From assembly GCF_036898095.1 (NCBI RefSeq), contig NC_090751.1:79374509-79438508 (forward strand): a DNA stretch of 64,000 nt, written 5' to 3'. Made by a program: the position numbers and the translations under genes. Below the pieces are notes generated by a model. That model had not been told where the DNA came from. It did not search any database and was given only the letters and a program-made list of their open reading frames with translations. The first letter of the stretch is position 1. Each line of letters begins with the position of its first letter. Source of the stretch: Palaemon carinicauda (lineage: Eukaryota > Arthropoda > Malacostraca > Decapoda > Palaemonidae). Positions 1-11,715 of the stretch are shown piece after piece.

Positions 1-509
1 ATCCTGAGCCACTCTGACAACAGGATACGATCTTGCTTAATATCTAACACAAAAAAAGTTCGTTGTAAAATGTTTCGAAGGTGATTTGTTAATCTTCGAA
101 GCTCAGAGTCGGATATATGAATTATTTGATGCGTAATCCTTTATTTTTCATGTGTCTTTTTTCACTTGCAAGAACACACTTCATGATTTAGCTACCTGTA
201 AATTTGAGGTATTACGCTATAAAAGTGTGTGTGATCTCAGAGTTTGTAAATGATATACTCTTGTTCATGCGTATAGATACATCAGCAAACTCAAAATAGA
301 TATTATAGTGTATTACCATGACTTAGGCGAGTTACTTTTTATAAAAAGTTTTCCTCCGATTGTATTCAAATTCTTGATTGGTTTTCCCGTTTATCGAGGT
401 GAAAATAAAGACTCAATCAATGGCTTTCTTCTCTTTATTTCCCATTTTCAGTATTATATTTATATAAAAAATGTACGGGGGAAGAAATGAATACATGAGT
501 TCAAGTACT
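1..509. other. No gene recognised
   Basis: AT-rich sequence. A 60-codon open frame on the + strand (308-490) has no recognisable domain. I see no repeat structure, RNA gene or splice-bounded exon here. Confidence 0.5.
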
Positions 510-1010
510 TTGGGTCCCATAGCAAAGGGTAGTGGAAGCATGGACTAAGAGGTGTGACATCAAATTCAGGCAGGATGGAACAATTGGAGGTCTACATCTG
601 ATGTTTTCTGTGCCAAGAAACTTCCTCTGAGTTTGATGCAAAAGTTTCAAAGGACGGTTTTAAGATCAGCTATGTTATATGGAACGGAACAGCAAGTGTG
701 AAGAAGACAAGAGGAGAAGAAGATGGATGTACAAGAAATGAGTATGTCGAAATGTATGTTTGGAGTACCAAGTGAGGACAAGATCAGAGATGAGTATGCA
801 AGACGATTAACAATTAACGATTATCGAAGGAAACACAGGATGCAGGGCTTAGATAATATGCACACCTGTTGCAAAGACTTGAACATCTTGCTGGAAAAAA
901 TACAATGGGGATGGAAGAGAGGAAGACCAAGAAAGAGATGACATGATTGTGTGAGGAAAGATTTGATAGGGGAAGGCATTGATGCAACCGACTTGCAATA
1001 AAAACTGCGT
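510..1010 (+). pseudogene. RTE-type LINE reverse transcriptase, C-terminal remnant
   Basis: Read on the + strand with frame changes, this segment matches the C-terminal end of endonuclease-reverse transcriptase proteins of RTE-like non-LTR retrotransposons. In order it shows a 'LPLSLMQKFQRTVLR' and 'AMLYGTE' thumb segment, 'KKMDVQEMSM' with 'DKIRDEYARR', and near the end 'GRPRKR', a stop, then 'HDCVRKDL'. In the family these blocks lie downstream of the polymerase catalytic core and end in a basic G-R-P-(K/R)-(K/R) motif before a W-x-D-C-(V/I)-x-x-D-(L/M) tail. Stops in the tail and the missing catalytic palm show a dead 5'-truncated copy. The uninterrupted part is 723-941. Family recognition is by motif memory, so the clade is less certain than the RT assignment. 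Confidence 0.7.
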
Positions 1011-1504
1011 TAAAGCCAAGAACATAGTAGTGGTCTAGGATTAATAGATATTTACGTCCATATATTAGGTTAAGGCTTCTAGTGCGCATCTTAGATTAAG
1101 GTAATTCGTGAAGTGAGGCATTTAATTACTAATCAAACACATTATAACTTTATCTGCTCGTCAGGTAGAGGATAGTCTTTTTCAATCAATTTCTTGATGA
1201 ATCTATTGTCCATATTGACTTAATTCAAGAATTGACTTAATAACTGACCTGTCATAGGGTAGTAGTGACCTTGGGCATCAAGTAAGTATCTTGTAGTACT
1301 TTTTTGGTACCCTTTTGAACACATTTTTCTAGCCTAACCCTTTCTTCAGATTTTGTTTTCATTCTTCCTTCTTGCATTCCATCCTCAAAATGCAACTACA
1401 TTTGTTAACCCCATGTTGCACAACAGCGTTGAAGGACCCCCCCCCCCCCCTCCAGCAGCCGAGCTATAGGTTTAAATCCTGATCACTGATTTCTTTACCT
1501 TGTG
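1011..1504. other. No gene; C homopolymer
   Basis: No coding signal. A run of about 14 C (1437-1450) lies just before the tandem repeat block. Confidence 0.5.
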
Positions 1505-2660
1505 GTGAATAGACCAAAGCTAGTCGCACCCATTGTAGAGAACGGCATGGGGCTAGGAACATCATCGTAAAATGTACTATAGCTGGTCACACCTATGGTA
1601 GAGAACAACATGGTGCAAGTAACATCAACAAATAGATTATAGCTGGAGGCACCTATGGTAGAGGACACCATAGAGCTAGCAACATTATGGAATAATGAAT
1701 TATAGTTGGTTGCACCTATGATAGAGAACAACAAGGTGCAAGTAACATCAACAAATAGATTATAGTTGGAGGCACCTATGGTAGAGGACACCATAGAGCT
1801 AGCAACATTATGGAATAATGAATTATAGTTGGTTGCACCTATGATAGAGAACAACAAGGTGCAAGTAACATCAACAAATAGATTATAGCTGGAGGCACCT
1901 ATGGTAGAAAACACCATAGAGCTAGCAACATTATGGAATAATGAATAATAGCTGGTTGCACCTATGGTAGAGAACAACAAGGTGCAAGTAACATTAACAA
2001 ATAGATTATAGCTGGTTGCACCTATGGTAGAGAGCACCATGGGGCTAGCAACATTATGGAATAATGAATTATAGGTGGTCGCACCTATGGCAGAGAAGAG
2101 CATGGAGCTAGCAACATCATGGAATAGTAGACTAGCTGGTCGCACCTATGGTAGAGAACAGAAAAGTGCAAGTAACATCAACAAATAGATTATAGCTGGA
2201 GGCACCTATGGTAGAGGACACCATAGAGCTAGCAACATTATGGAATAATGAATTATATCTGGTCGCACCTATGGCAGAGAAGGGCATAGAGCTAGCAACA
2301 TCATGGAATGGAAGACTAGCTGGTTGCACCTATGGTAGAGAACAGCAAGGTGCAAGTAGCATCAATAAATAGATTATAGCTGGAAGCACCTATGGTAGAG
2401 AACACCATGGAGCTAGCAACATGATGGAATAATGAATTATAGCTGGTTGCACCTATGGCAGGGAACAGCATAGAGCTAGCAGCAAAATGGAATAATAGAC
2501 TAAAGTTCGTCACACCTATGGTAGAGAGCAGCAGAGAGCTGGCAACTTCATCAATAAATAGACTATAGCTGGTCACACCTAATGGTAGAGAACAGCATAG
2601 AACTAGCAACTTCAACAACAAATAGTCTATAGCTGGTTGCACCTATGGTGGCGAACAGCT
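1505..2660. repeat. Minisatellite, ~60-63 bp units, coding-compatible period
   Basis: About 18-19 tandem units, each built around 'GCACCTATGGTAGAG' followed by 'GCTAGCAACATTATGG' or 'GCAAGTAACATCAACA'. Two unit types of about 60 and 63 bp alternate, giving a ~123-bp higher-order period (41 codons). On the - strand the array stays open for 216, 65 and 108 codons in three overlapping pieces (1495-2145, 2132-2329, 2316-2642). The translated repeat contains 'SLFHNVASSM', 'STIGASSYNLF' and 'DVTCTLLFS'. The two frame changes coincide with the same variant unit (around 2120-2145 and 2305-2329). No signal peptide or known domain is recognised. It may be a plain minisatellite whose unit length happens to be divisible by three. 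Confidence 0.85.
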
Positions 2661-3615
2661 TGGAGCTAGCAATATCATAAAAAAGGACCTGGAGTTTTGC
2701 TAGCTTTCACGGTAGTACTGGTAAAAAGAAAAAAATCCTAGAGAAATAAGTTATGATCAGGACAAAGAGTGAAGGAGATGGCGTGTGCTGAACAGTAGTA
2801 AGTAATGAATGATTGTATCGGGTTTATATCTTCCTCCAGTCTCAATACTGGCCAGATATCCATCCATGTTTGGAATATGGAGGGTATATTTTGATAATCC
2901 TATTAATTGTTTATTTGAAACAATGTACTGCATCAGCGTTGATACGTGTTTATGTGAACGAAAAGGATATAAAAGCTCCTGTGAGTCTTGTCTGTTTGAT
3001 TTTGCCATTTTGAGAGATAAAGCAACAAAGAGATGGGTTATTTGAGTTTATGAATATAGAATAAGGAAGAACTAGCTGGAATGGAAGTGCAGGAGTTTCA
3101 AGACAGTATTTGCAAGAAGTTGTTATTATTTTCATTCAGGTGCTTAGTGAAAGGTAGTTTTGCTGGACATCCATTGACATATTGGTTCGATTTAGAGCAA
3201 TAACAGATGAGGAGGTGAAAGGTGAGCTAAGGGTGATTGCAAAGGATGGAAAGAGATTGTATGATTTATTGTACTAAACCTGAAATTAAAATAATACAGA
3301 ACAGTAGAATAATAGGAAAATTAAGAAGGAATGGAATGGGTAGAGATAGCTTAAATGTATAGTGAGAATTGGAGCCTGGGATTACGTGGAGGTGGGGGAG
3401 GCAGTCTGAAGTGGAAACTCAAGAGATACCATTAGAGGCGATTGAATAATTCAATAGGAGATGAAAAAAAATGAGAGTAGTAATAATGCTCTACCACAAG
3501 CCAATTCCTATTAACCCATTCTAGATGGTGAGATCATTATTCATCGAAGTCTTATCAGACCTGAGGAGAGTTTAAACTTCGGTCCAGACGGTGAATGACA
3601 ACAGGAAGAACTTAT
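2661..3615. other. No gene recognised
   Basis: Several open frames under 85 codons overlap each other on both strands at 2757-3135. None has a recognisable motif. The rest is AT-rich with no clear repeat. Confidence 0.45.
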
Positions 3616-3950
3616 TTTTTGGGCTCAAGCTATGTCGTCCTGATGGAAGTTCCTTAAAGTAGCTTCCTAAGGGATATATGTACTACAGTGATATTCCCAG
3701 AGAATTTCACCTTTAGGTATCCAGAATTCTAACTCCTAGCGTGAATATCCTTAAATTTTCTCTCAAGGATATCGCATAATATCAGAGGACGTATTCTTGA
3801 CACGCCACATAGCAATCTGCACCCCTAATAGCATTTACGCTAACAGGAGGTGTGGCAGAATAGAAGGGGAGCCGTATCAAGGTTACCCACGTTCTCGTAC
3901 TACTATTGAGTATGACAACAGTGCCATTTCCATGATGGCGGACATTCCTT
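3616..3950 (+). repeat. DIRS left inverted terminal repeat
   Basis: This segment is repeated in inverted orientation at 11716-12079. The shared part starts at 'ATGTCGTCCTGATGGAAG' (3632) and ends at 'GCGGACATTCCTT'. The outermost ~16 bases (TTT then 'GGGCTCAAGC') are not in the right ITR but occur, reversed, in the ICR at 11551-11570. It contains a small open frame (from 3797) also present in the right ITR; this is probably not a gene. Confidence 0.85.
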
Positions 3951-5284
3951 ATTTTGTAGCGATTTCGCTCAGTGGTGTTCCCTGCTGATCTAACTTTTTC
4001 GATCGTTTTGCAAGGGTTATAATTATGCTTTCTCCATCTTCTTCCGCCTCTGGAAAGTTGAGTATTGGGTCTTTACAATGAGTATATTTTAGCTCCTGTT
4101 TCACAATGAAATTAGAGTAATTTATTGTGCCTAAGAGCTAGGCCTGTTACTGGAGGCACCATGGGCGCCGTCGTTTGTTAGGCATGTGTTATTTAGTTAG
4201 CAGAACGACTTTCCAGTTTTGAATAGCATTAATTAATTATTTTAATTATTTAGCTATTTAGGCAATTATGCTTGTAAAGATATTGATAATGTGCATAATT
4301 TTCCTTTTCCATGTCTATCGTATAGTTAGAATTTCGGTGATTTAGGTAACCGAGATCTCGACTCGCCTAGGTAACCTAACCTAGGCGTTTTATTATACGT
4401 TCAGACGTTTCCCCCTTTACCCTCGTGTATTGTTTTTTCAATTCAAGTGGAGACTGATACCTCCTAGAATTATATGAAACATTACACGTCTCCATGGAGA
4501 TTTAAGGGTAATCTCTTTTTCCCTCTGAGTGTAGCTTCAGGCTACAACCCTAATGGCCATGCCATGAATTTTATTCAGACATGTCTAGCCTAGAGTTTTT
4601 CCTGTCTCTTCCCTTAACTGCCGGTTGTGGTATACCAGCAGGTTTTGGGATTCAGTCAGAATCTCAGAGTATTTAGTCTTATGTTGGCGACCTGTCGGCG
4701 GGGTGAATAGGTTGTAGGATACCATCATTCCCCTGCTGGCTAGGCTGCCGGCTAGGCTGCCGGCATTGGAGGCTAGGCCTCCTTAGCCGCACTTGAAGTA
4801 GTGGTAGGATACCATCTTCTCCTTGCGACTAGAAGACTAGTCCTATGCCACAGTCCCCTAGGCTGAAGAGTAGTATTCTTCTTTTGCCTAGGATGGCGCA
4901 GCACTGGAACTCTGTTTCTCTCTTGTTGAGAGGAGGTGGCTATGCCACCATCCCTTTAACTGTATTGGCAATCTCTAGGTTGGAGAACTGAGACTCTCCT
5001 GTCACCTAGGATTCTGCCAATACTGAAACAGAGTTTCTTTTAGAGGTGGTAGGATTGACAATTTTGCCAGTTCCTTCCACACTCTATACAGGACCCTGTT
5101 CCCTTCCCCTCTGTCCACTTTTGATGGCCGAGCCATTGTCTTTCACTGGGCCGGCATCCTGCAACCTTACCGTTGCCGGTGGGTTGCCGGAGCCGGCCAG
5201 ACTCCCTCTCTAAGACCTCTGTCCGGCTGCAGGCAGCCATGACAACTGTCAACAGCCATGTTGAATGTCAGTAACCATATGCCT

Positions 5285-5435
5285 TTCAACTGCCGGCAGC
5301 CATGATGGTGGCTGGCGGCAATGCATACTGCTGGCAGCCACATTATCTGTCGGCAACTATGGTGTCTGCTGGTAGCTGACGACTGCCGGCAGCCAAGATG
5401 GCTGCTGGTATCTGGCGGCTGCCGGCAGCCATGAT
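5285..5435. repeat. GCCGGCAGCC minisatellite
   Basis: Repeated phrases 'CTGCCGGCAGCCATGATGG', 'CTGCTGGTAGCTG' and 'GGCTGCTGGTATCTGG' succeed each other with a loose period of roughly 21-48 bp. Many units are built on the palindrome GCCGGC. Base composition is clearly more GC-rich than the flanks. Confidence 0.55.
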
Positions 5436-5823
5436 GGCTGTGAGTGGGAAGTCCCTTCTGTCCCCAAGGTTCTTCAGTTCTCCCTTGGACGGCTAACCAG
5501 AGGTTCTGTTGCTGGAATACCTCTGGCCAGGCCGGCACAGATAAGTGCTGACTCAGATGGCAGCACGCTGACTGTACTGTCACTGCCGGAGGCTAGCCTG
5601 CCGGCAGTGTATTGGCAGCACCTTGCCGGCAATAGTACTGTAGCTGGATGGAAGCCTGAATGGTACATTCTCCCCTTCCATTAGAACCTTCTTTCTGAAG
5701 AAAGGCAGTAAAATTAGACTTTTACAATTATTGTATACACACACAGTAAAGAGTAGCCTTTACTCCATGCTATCTCTCTCTCTCTCTAGCTAGCATATTG
5801 GATATGCTGGCAAGACCTAGCTA

Positions 5824-6660
5824 TGCCGGCAACATGCCGGCTGAACTACAGTATATGTTATACAGTTAGCCAGTTTATCTGCAGTATATTCTATACTGCA
5901 GATAGAAAACTACTATATATTTTATGCTAGTAGTTATTTCCAATATATCTTGGATATCCCTATACAGGCATTTGCTGAACCCAATCCCATATTGAAAGAA
6001 TATAATTTCTTCAATATCCTGATTAGAAATCAGTATTTGGATTACCCTACAATATTAAATATCTTCATGGCATGGGTGATATACTCCTAACCCTTAAAGG
6101 GTAGAGCCTTTATCCTCGAGTCTCCCTGATCAGGAACCTCTATAATTTAATATTGTAAGGAACCCTACGGCAAATAAGCTGAGTGGGATACACAAATATA
6201 TGTCTTTATTTTCCCTAGTCCAGCCGGCGTCATGCCAGCTGGACCGTACTGCCAAATGCTGCTACAAAGGCAGCATACTGACTGAAATACAATACACGAT
6301 TGTACAGTAGCCAGTAATCTGCAATATAGACTTACTGCAAATAGAAAACTACAGTTCCATTATACAGTAGTAATTTCTAACATACCTTGGGTACCCTTGT
6401 GCGAGCATTCTGCTGGTACCGCTCCTATATTGAGAGAATAATATTTCTACAATATTCTGATTGAGAATTAGTCATCCTGACTCCACAGTATTAACAATAA
6501 AAAGGGACAGTGAATTAGTACTTCTCTACCCCTAGGAGTAAGAGCCCTTCTACTTGGAGTTCTTTGATAGAGGAATCTCCATATAGTTAATATCGAGGGG
6601 AGGTAACAGCATTTGCTTGCAGGGGGTACAAAAGTACGTGTCTCCTACTATCCCTCTATA
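5824..6660. repeat. ~0.4-kb imperfect tandem duplication in DIRS leader
   Basis: Two successive blocks (about 5824-6220 and 6221-6660) share the same ordered landmarks: 'GCCGGC' with 'ATGCC(G/A)GCTG', 'GAAAACTAC', 'TAGTA(G)TT(A)ATTTC', 'ATATTGA(A/G)AGAATA', 'CAATAT(C/T)CTGATT', then a TTAATAT block before the next unit. Divergence is substantial, so the duplication predates this insertion. Confidence 0.65.
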
Positions 6661-6759
6661 GCTTACTATCCTAAGCTATTCTGTCATAGATGACCTTTGC
6701 ATGTTGATTATCAGGGAGATAATCCTTTGTATACTCATTCGGTTTTCCTTTCTTTACAG

Positions 6760-8458
6760 GGGGAACACCAGATACCTTGTGCCGCAGTCTTCTGCAAGGT
6801 CAAGAGTAAGTATTTTTACGGTCATAATACTTGCAGGTTTCATGCCCCCTGCAATATTATTTCCGGATCCCTACATCATTGGAACCCGCAGGTTTGCAAT
6901 ATATGTCGGACATTAACGTCCGAAGGTTTCGAGAATCCCAAGTCTACAGGATGCGTAAGCTACTATTTCCGAAAGCAGGTAAGGAAATAGTGGTGCCTCA
7001 GGCACCAACTACATCCACTGACGGCCAGATAGCCTTTGGGAAGGACGGCAAAAAGTGCCCCAGGGTAAAAGAGGAAAATGTCGTGTCGGAATTTCCTCCG
7101 CCTATGCCGGCTCTAGAGCCATCGACGTCGACATCTTCGTTTTCTACCCCTCTATTAGATAGAATGGAACAATTATGTATCCAACTGAATAATCAAATAG
7201 AGAGCTTTCGTAAACAAAACGAAAAGCAGGAAGTAAAACGCAAGATAGAGCCTCGCAAAGCTTCTCTTGTCGCTTCCCAAGGGTCATTCAAACGACCAAT
7301 GGATCAAGACCTACATACATGCTCCAAAACCAATCCCTGGAGGTTTGCGGAGCTGATGCCAATTTTAAATGGCAAACTTTATATCTCAGAGAAAATGGGT
7401 ACTGTTCTTTGGACAAAGTTCAATTTTGGCCAAGCTTTGATGCTTTCCCTAATTGTTTTGTTCGACTGAGGTATGAACCAAAGTCTAGAAAAGGAATGGA
7501 ATCAAAGGAGGTCATGATTCTCGACCATGATAAGGCACAGGCTATCCTGTCAGGTAGCCTGAAAAAGGCAGGTTATTCAGAGTCGAAGGTATTCTCACTG
7601 AATAACAGACACCTTTCCTTTCTTGCTCCTGCTTCAATCTCATTCCCCTTTATGGGGAAGGCATTTACATCTGTTGCCAAAGCAGTGGAGGCGGGTAAGC
7701 CATGTCCTGCACTCGAGGAGTGCAAGCCTCTGTCACCAGCTTTTCCCAGACAGGAAAAGGACTGGAAGGAAGTCCACTTAACCTTTTCAGTAGGAAGATT
7801 AGATAAGGATGTCGCCAGTCGACAATTTAATGAATGTCTCCCTAAACTATCTGAGTTGCTCTTGTATAATGAAAAAGAGACAAAGGGGAGACTTGCAGCC
7901 TCCCTTTCTCTACAAAACTATATAGAGTTGTGTTCAACCTACAAAAATACCCCAGACATGCTCAGGGCCATAGCCAAAATGCATATGGCTACCTTAGTGA
8001 AGGACCTTTACGCCTTCATGAAGGCTAGGAGAGCATGTAAAGAGTTTGTGTTCGCTGCTGCAACAGTGAAACACGAAACAAGGAAGCTAATATCTTCCAA
8101 CATCTGGGGTAAAGACCTCTTCTCACACGTGGTAGTTAGGAAAGTGATTAAGAGCGCCACCATGGAGAACATAAGTCCTCTCCAAAAGTGGGGCATCCTT
8201 TCAAAGAGAAAATCTTCCATGGTTGTGGGTCCCAAACCTAAAAAGAAGACAGGAAATGCTGGAAATATCCGGGCTGCTCAACAACATCCCACAATTCCAG
8301 TGACCACGGTGCCACAGGAAGGTGGTCAAAAGTTTAAACCTACTGACTATTCGAAGCATGAAGAGTCTTCTGCTAGGAGGAACGTTCCTTCAGGATCGTC
8401 GGACCTTCGATCCTTGGGTCCAAGGCCTATTCAAGGTGGGACCTTGATGGGAAACTGA
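6760..8458 (+). pseudogene. DIRS gag-like ORF, frameshifted
   Basis: Three successive + frames make up one gag-like protein. The first piece (6697-6990) has a Cys/His-rich segment with 'CNICRTLTSEG' and paired cysteines, like the N-terminal Cys/His region of DIRS Gag proteins. The second (6831-7469) carries a low-complexity Pro/Ser/Thr stretch and a coiled-coil-like 'DRMEQLCIQLNNQIESF'. The third (7319-8458) is the longest, at about 380 codons: a helical body with 'RAIAKMHMATLVKDLYAF' and a basic tail with 'GPKPKKKTG'. Frame changes near 6950 and 7330-7460 break it. Gag binds element RNA and forms cytoplasmic particles. Assignment rests on position upstream of RT and general style rather than on a diagnostic motif. 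Confidence 0.7.
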
Positions 8459-8599
8459 AATGTCTCCACCATCATTTCCTTACCTTCTCCTACAATCCAA
8501 AACTCTCCTGGAGGAGTATAACTGAGAGCTCTAGAGCATACAGGTGGAAATAAAACTATAGTCCATCGAGTTCCAGGGAAGGCTGTTTTGTGTTCACGA

Positions 8600-9790
8600 G
8601 AAGGACTCAAGAAATCTCTGAGTCATTCTGAACTTGTTGCCACTCAACAAGTTCATAAAAAACAGCAAGTTCAGAATGTTAATCCTTCTGAACATATGGA
8701 CCTTGTTCCAAAAAGGGGTGTTCATAGTCTTGTCAGACCTGAAAGGTGTCCTGTGGCAACTTCCAGTCAATCACTCTCTTCCCTCCTATCTAGAATTCAA
8801 GATACAGATAGTAACATACATCCTAGGAAAGACACGTGTTGGAATAGGCACAGTCCTAAATATCTTCATAGGATTTGCAGACTTAGTCACGTTAAAACCA
8901 AGCCTAGGAATGGTTCCGGCACCAATGTACCTGGACGAGAGGCTGGGGTAGGCAGCACCTGAAGCGGCTGGTCTATGTGCATCCAAAGAAATGACCCGGT
9001 TCCCGGGACATCACGGATGCAAAATAAGCTTCTAGAAGTTTCGACTCTCTCCAGCTCAAGGGTTTCAATGGCTGAAAAACCATTGAAGCCCATGTTCACA
9101 TCAACTCTCCTTTTCCTTGGGAATATAAAAGGAGATCGGGAGGTCGGTCAAGAAACTCAGGCAATCAGTCAGATTTCCAAGACGCTAACAGGGAGAAGCA
9201 CTAAACTCTCCCCAGTTCGCAATAGTGACAGACCTAGTGCTAAGAGCACAGCGGGAAAATGCGTTATGAGCCTGGAGAAAATACGCATCAAACGCTTGAA
9301 GAGATAAAAAAATACTGATATCGGTTCCTCTTTAATCGCTTCTCTAACAAAAGTTAAAGCACGAAAGTCCCAAGACTCTGCTGGTCCTATAATGAGTGGG
9401 GAAGCTCCCTCCACACAGATCAGACTTCTTACGACTGATCTTGGACACCGAAGTGATAATGAGACGTCACAATCGATAATGCTAAAGAACGTCTCATACA
9501 GTCTAGGTGAAGTTAACCATCCCTTTCTTAAAGGGATGGCACCTGTCAGCAATTCATATACAATTGATCCACAATGTGACTGATGGGAACAAGTCCCAGA
9601 ACTGCAGATCAACCTCTTCATCACGAGCGTCTTCAAGAAACTACCTCGATATGTAGCCCCATACGAGGATCCTCTAGTGGGGTTGATAGATGGCATGTCT
9701 CTGGTATGGCAGGGATGGACTCAGGTATGCCTGTTCATCCCATCCAATCACCTGCTGAAGGTCCTCAACAGGCTCAGATGCTTCTAAAGG
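8600..9790 (+). pseudogene. DIRS reverse transcriptase / RNase H, degenerate
   Basis: RT blocks can be followed through several frames. 'LPLNKFIKNSKFRML' is the block before motif A. 'LSDLKGVLWQLPVN' is motif A (usually DLKDAYWHVP), with its Asp kept. 'APMYLDERLGWA' stands where YLDDWL is expected, so the second catalytic Asp has become Glu. Downstream are thumb-like pieces ('FAIVTDLVLRAQRENALWA', near 9220). A distal piece (about 9590-9788) with 'LPRYVAPYEDP' and 'LVGLIDGMSLVWQGW' corresponds to the segment following RNase H. Most of the RNase H core seems deleted between about 9400 and 9590. The N-terminal fingers upstream of 8600 are also poorly represented. Confidence 0.75.
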
Positions 9791-9879
9791 GGAGTAGCTC
9801 TTTTGGCTCCCAAATAGCCCAAGAGCAATCTGTCCTCCTTAATGAAGGAACTGAAGCTGAGGCTGGTCTTAGTTCTGAA

Positions 9880-10738
9880 CCTAGGTCTATTTCAGAAGGT
9901 TCAGAAATTAACTGCCTTTGTTTTATCACAGAGAACCCAAACCCTTCATTTCATGATTTTCTTACCTTAGTGGTTAGAAAAAGATTTGGGATCTCAGAAA
10001 GCAATATAGAATTCTTAGAATACAAGGCTAAGTCAACTAGAAGACAATATGAGACTTCCTGGAAAAAGTGGATTGCGTTTGTGAAAGCAAAAAGACCGAA
10101 AGAAATTTCAATGAACTTCTGTCTGTCCTTCTTTGTCCACCTTCATAGTCAAGGTCTGGCGGCCAACACGATAAATACGTGCAAGTCACCCTTGACTAGA
10201 CCTCTTCTATATGCCTTTCAAGTGGATCTGGCGAATACAATCTTTAATAAGATTCCGAAGGCATGTGCAAGGCTTAGGCCTGCAGTAACCCAAAAGGTTA
10301 TTTTTCTGTTCGCGATAGCCTCTGGGGCTAGAGTTAGTGAAATAGTGGCCCTATCCAGAGATGAGGGCCACATTCTGTTCACAGACGTGGGAGAGCTGAA
10401 TCTCTTTCCTGATCCATCCTTTCTCGCTAAAAATGAGCTACCTAGACTTCAGACTTCAGGGGAGTACAGCTGTTTAAAGGAGAAACTTCTGGATAAAATT
10501 TATCCCTGAAACAACTAAGGGCGAACCTCACCTACTTTATTCATAGAGCGGATCCTGACAGTACTCCCGCGGGTCATGATCCGAGAAAAATTGCTTCATC
10601 GCTGAACTTTTTTCAGTATATGGACTTTGAGCGACTTCACTCATATACTGGATGGAAATCATCCAGAGTGTTCTACAAACACTATGCTAACCAGGTCCAT
10701 GAACTGAAGCATATGTGGTGGTGGCAGGTAGTGTTTTA
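9880..10738 (+). pseudogene. DIRS tyrosine recombinase, partly deleted
   Basis: An N-terminal SAM-like DNA-binding domain is clear ('YKAKSTRRQYETSWKKWIAF', then 'GLAANTINTCKS'). The catalytic domain follows: the first Arg sits in 'ASGARVSEIVALSRDE', the His-x-x-Arg pair in 'GHDPRKIASSLNFFQ', and the nucleophile Tyr in 'SSRVFYKHYANQ' (10660-10690). A stop after 'DKIYP' (10507-10509) and a frame change separate the first Arg from the rest. Compared with complete DIRS recombinases, two stretches look missing: after 'ARLRPA' and around 10440-10540. The enzyme would join a circular cDNA to the target. All four catalytic residue types survive in the sequence, but not in one frame. Confidence 0.85.
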
Positions 10739-11536
10739 AAACCTGCCGTCTAATTCTACGATGAACAGCTAATTGACTGGGACTGTCAATTAAAGGGAGA
10801 AGGGGTCACCACTTTTAGGGTGACCTCCTTTAAATAAGTGTTACCATGGTGACACGAATTCTGTTCATAATCCCAGGTGCGGAATTATACAGATAGCACT
10901 AGTGTCGTGTGTACATAGTACACATTGTTGATAGGATGTAACCGGTACAGAGGTCATGAAAAGAAATTTTACTATATAAAAATTTTCTTCAATCTGAGAG
11001 TGGCACTCATTATTTCTTTCCTTTCAAGAAAGAAATATAGTCTCTGTACTCCTTACGTGTATAATCCCATTGTAATACTACATTCATTTTACTGGTTATC
11101 TCATTTAGTCATTTATTAGGAATAAATGTCTATTAGGATGTAGTGCGTCCGAATTCCCCCGACAATTGCATGTATAAATGCCAGAGTTCTTTGACTTACC
11201 AAAGTAAGTATTCTTAGTATAGTTGTATGCTCACAAATAATAGATATAAGAGACACTGATATTGATTCAGCAATATATACAAACTATGAGACTGTTTGTA
11301 TATTCAGTGTATACTTATGTTTGTTCATACAATATATGTTAACCTTGAGGCCCCTTTTCTACTGTCTAGAATGACTTCCCTGTAGGAGGCAGGAAGCACT
11401 AACATTGTTTATGATTAGTGATGATGACGGATAACGGTGACGTCATTTGTCTCAATTGGTCCCCATGACCATAGAAATGCTGTTCCAAGGTTAAGGCACT
11501 GATGAAAATCCACTGATACACTAATACTCTGGTATG
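10739..11536 (+). other. DIRS 3' untranslated region
   Basis: Non-coding stretch between the recombinase and the ICR. A short hairpin-like phrase occurs near 10805-10830 ('GGTCACC' and 'GGTGACC'). A 64-codon frame (10925-11119) has no recognisable motif. Confidence 0.45.
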
Positions 11537-11631
11537 CTTCCATCAGGACAACATGGCTTGAGCCCACAAAACGGATTTTGAGCGAAGCGAAAAATCTATT
11601 TTTGGGTGAGATGGCCATGTCGTCCTGATGG
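11537..11631. repeat. DIRS internal complementary region (ICR)
   Basis: The left half (11537-11570) is the reverse complement of the outer end of the left ITR (3616-3650). The right half (11568-11631) is the reverse complement of the outer end of the right ITR (12016-12079). They meet at AAA (11568-11570), the complement of the TTT at each element end. This is the expected DIRS1 layout, in which the ICR templates the junction of the two termini in a circular intermediate. Confidence 0.85.
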
Positions 11632-11715
11632 ACCCACCCATCTCTTCTAAAAAGAAAAGATCTTCACAGTATCCCTCCTGTTGTACTGTATCTGTAGCAC
11701 CATGCTCAATGCTAC

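Larger units (their letters stand above)
3951..6696 (+). other. DIRS 5' leader region
   Basis: About 2.7 kb between the left ITR and gag with no convincing long frame. It holds a GCCGGC-rich palindromic section (about 4735-5660) and a ~0.4-kb imperfect tandem duplication (5824-6660). A pyrimidine tract ending in CAG near 6759 resembles a splice acceptor just before the gag-like frame, so a spliced leader is possible but unproven. Minus-strand frames of 60-138 codons at 5040-5668 follow the GC-rich repeats and show no domain. Confidence 0.5.
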
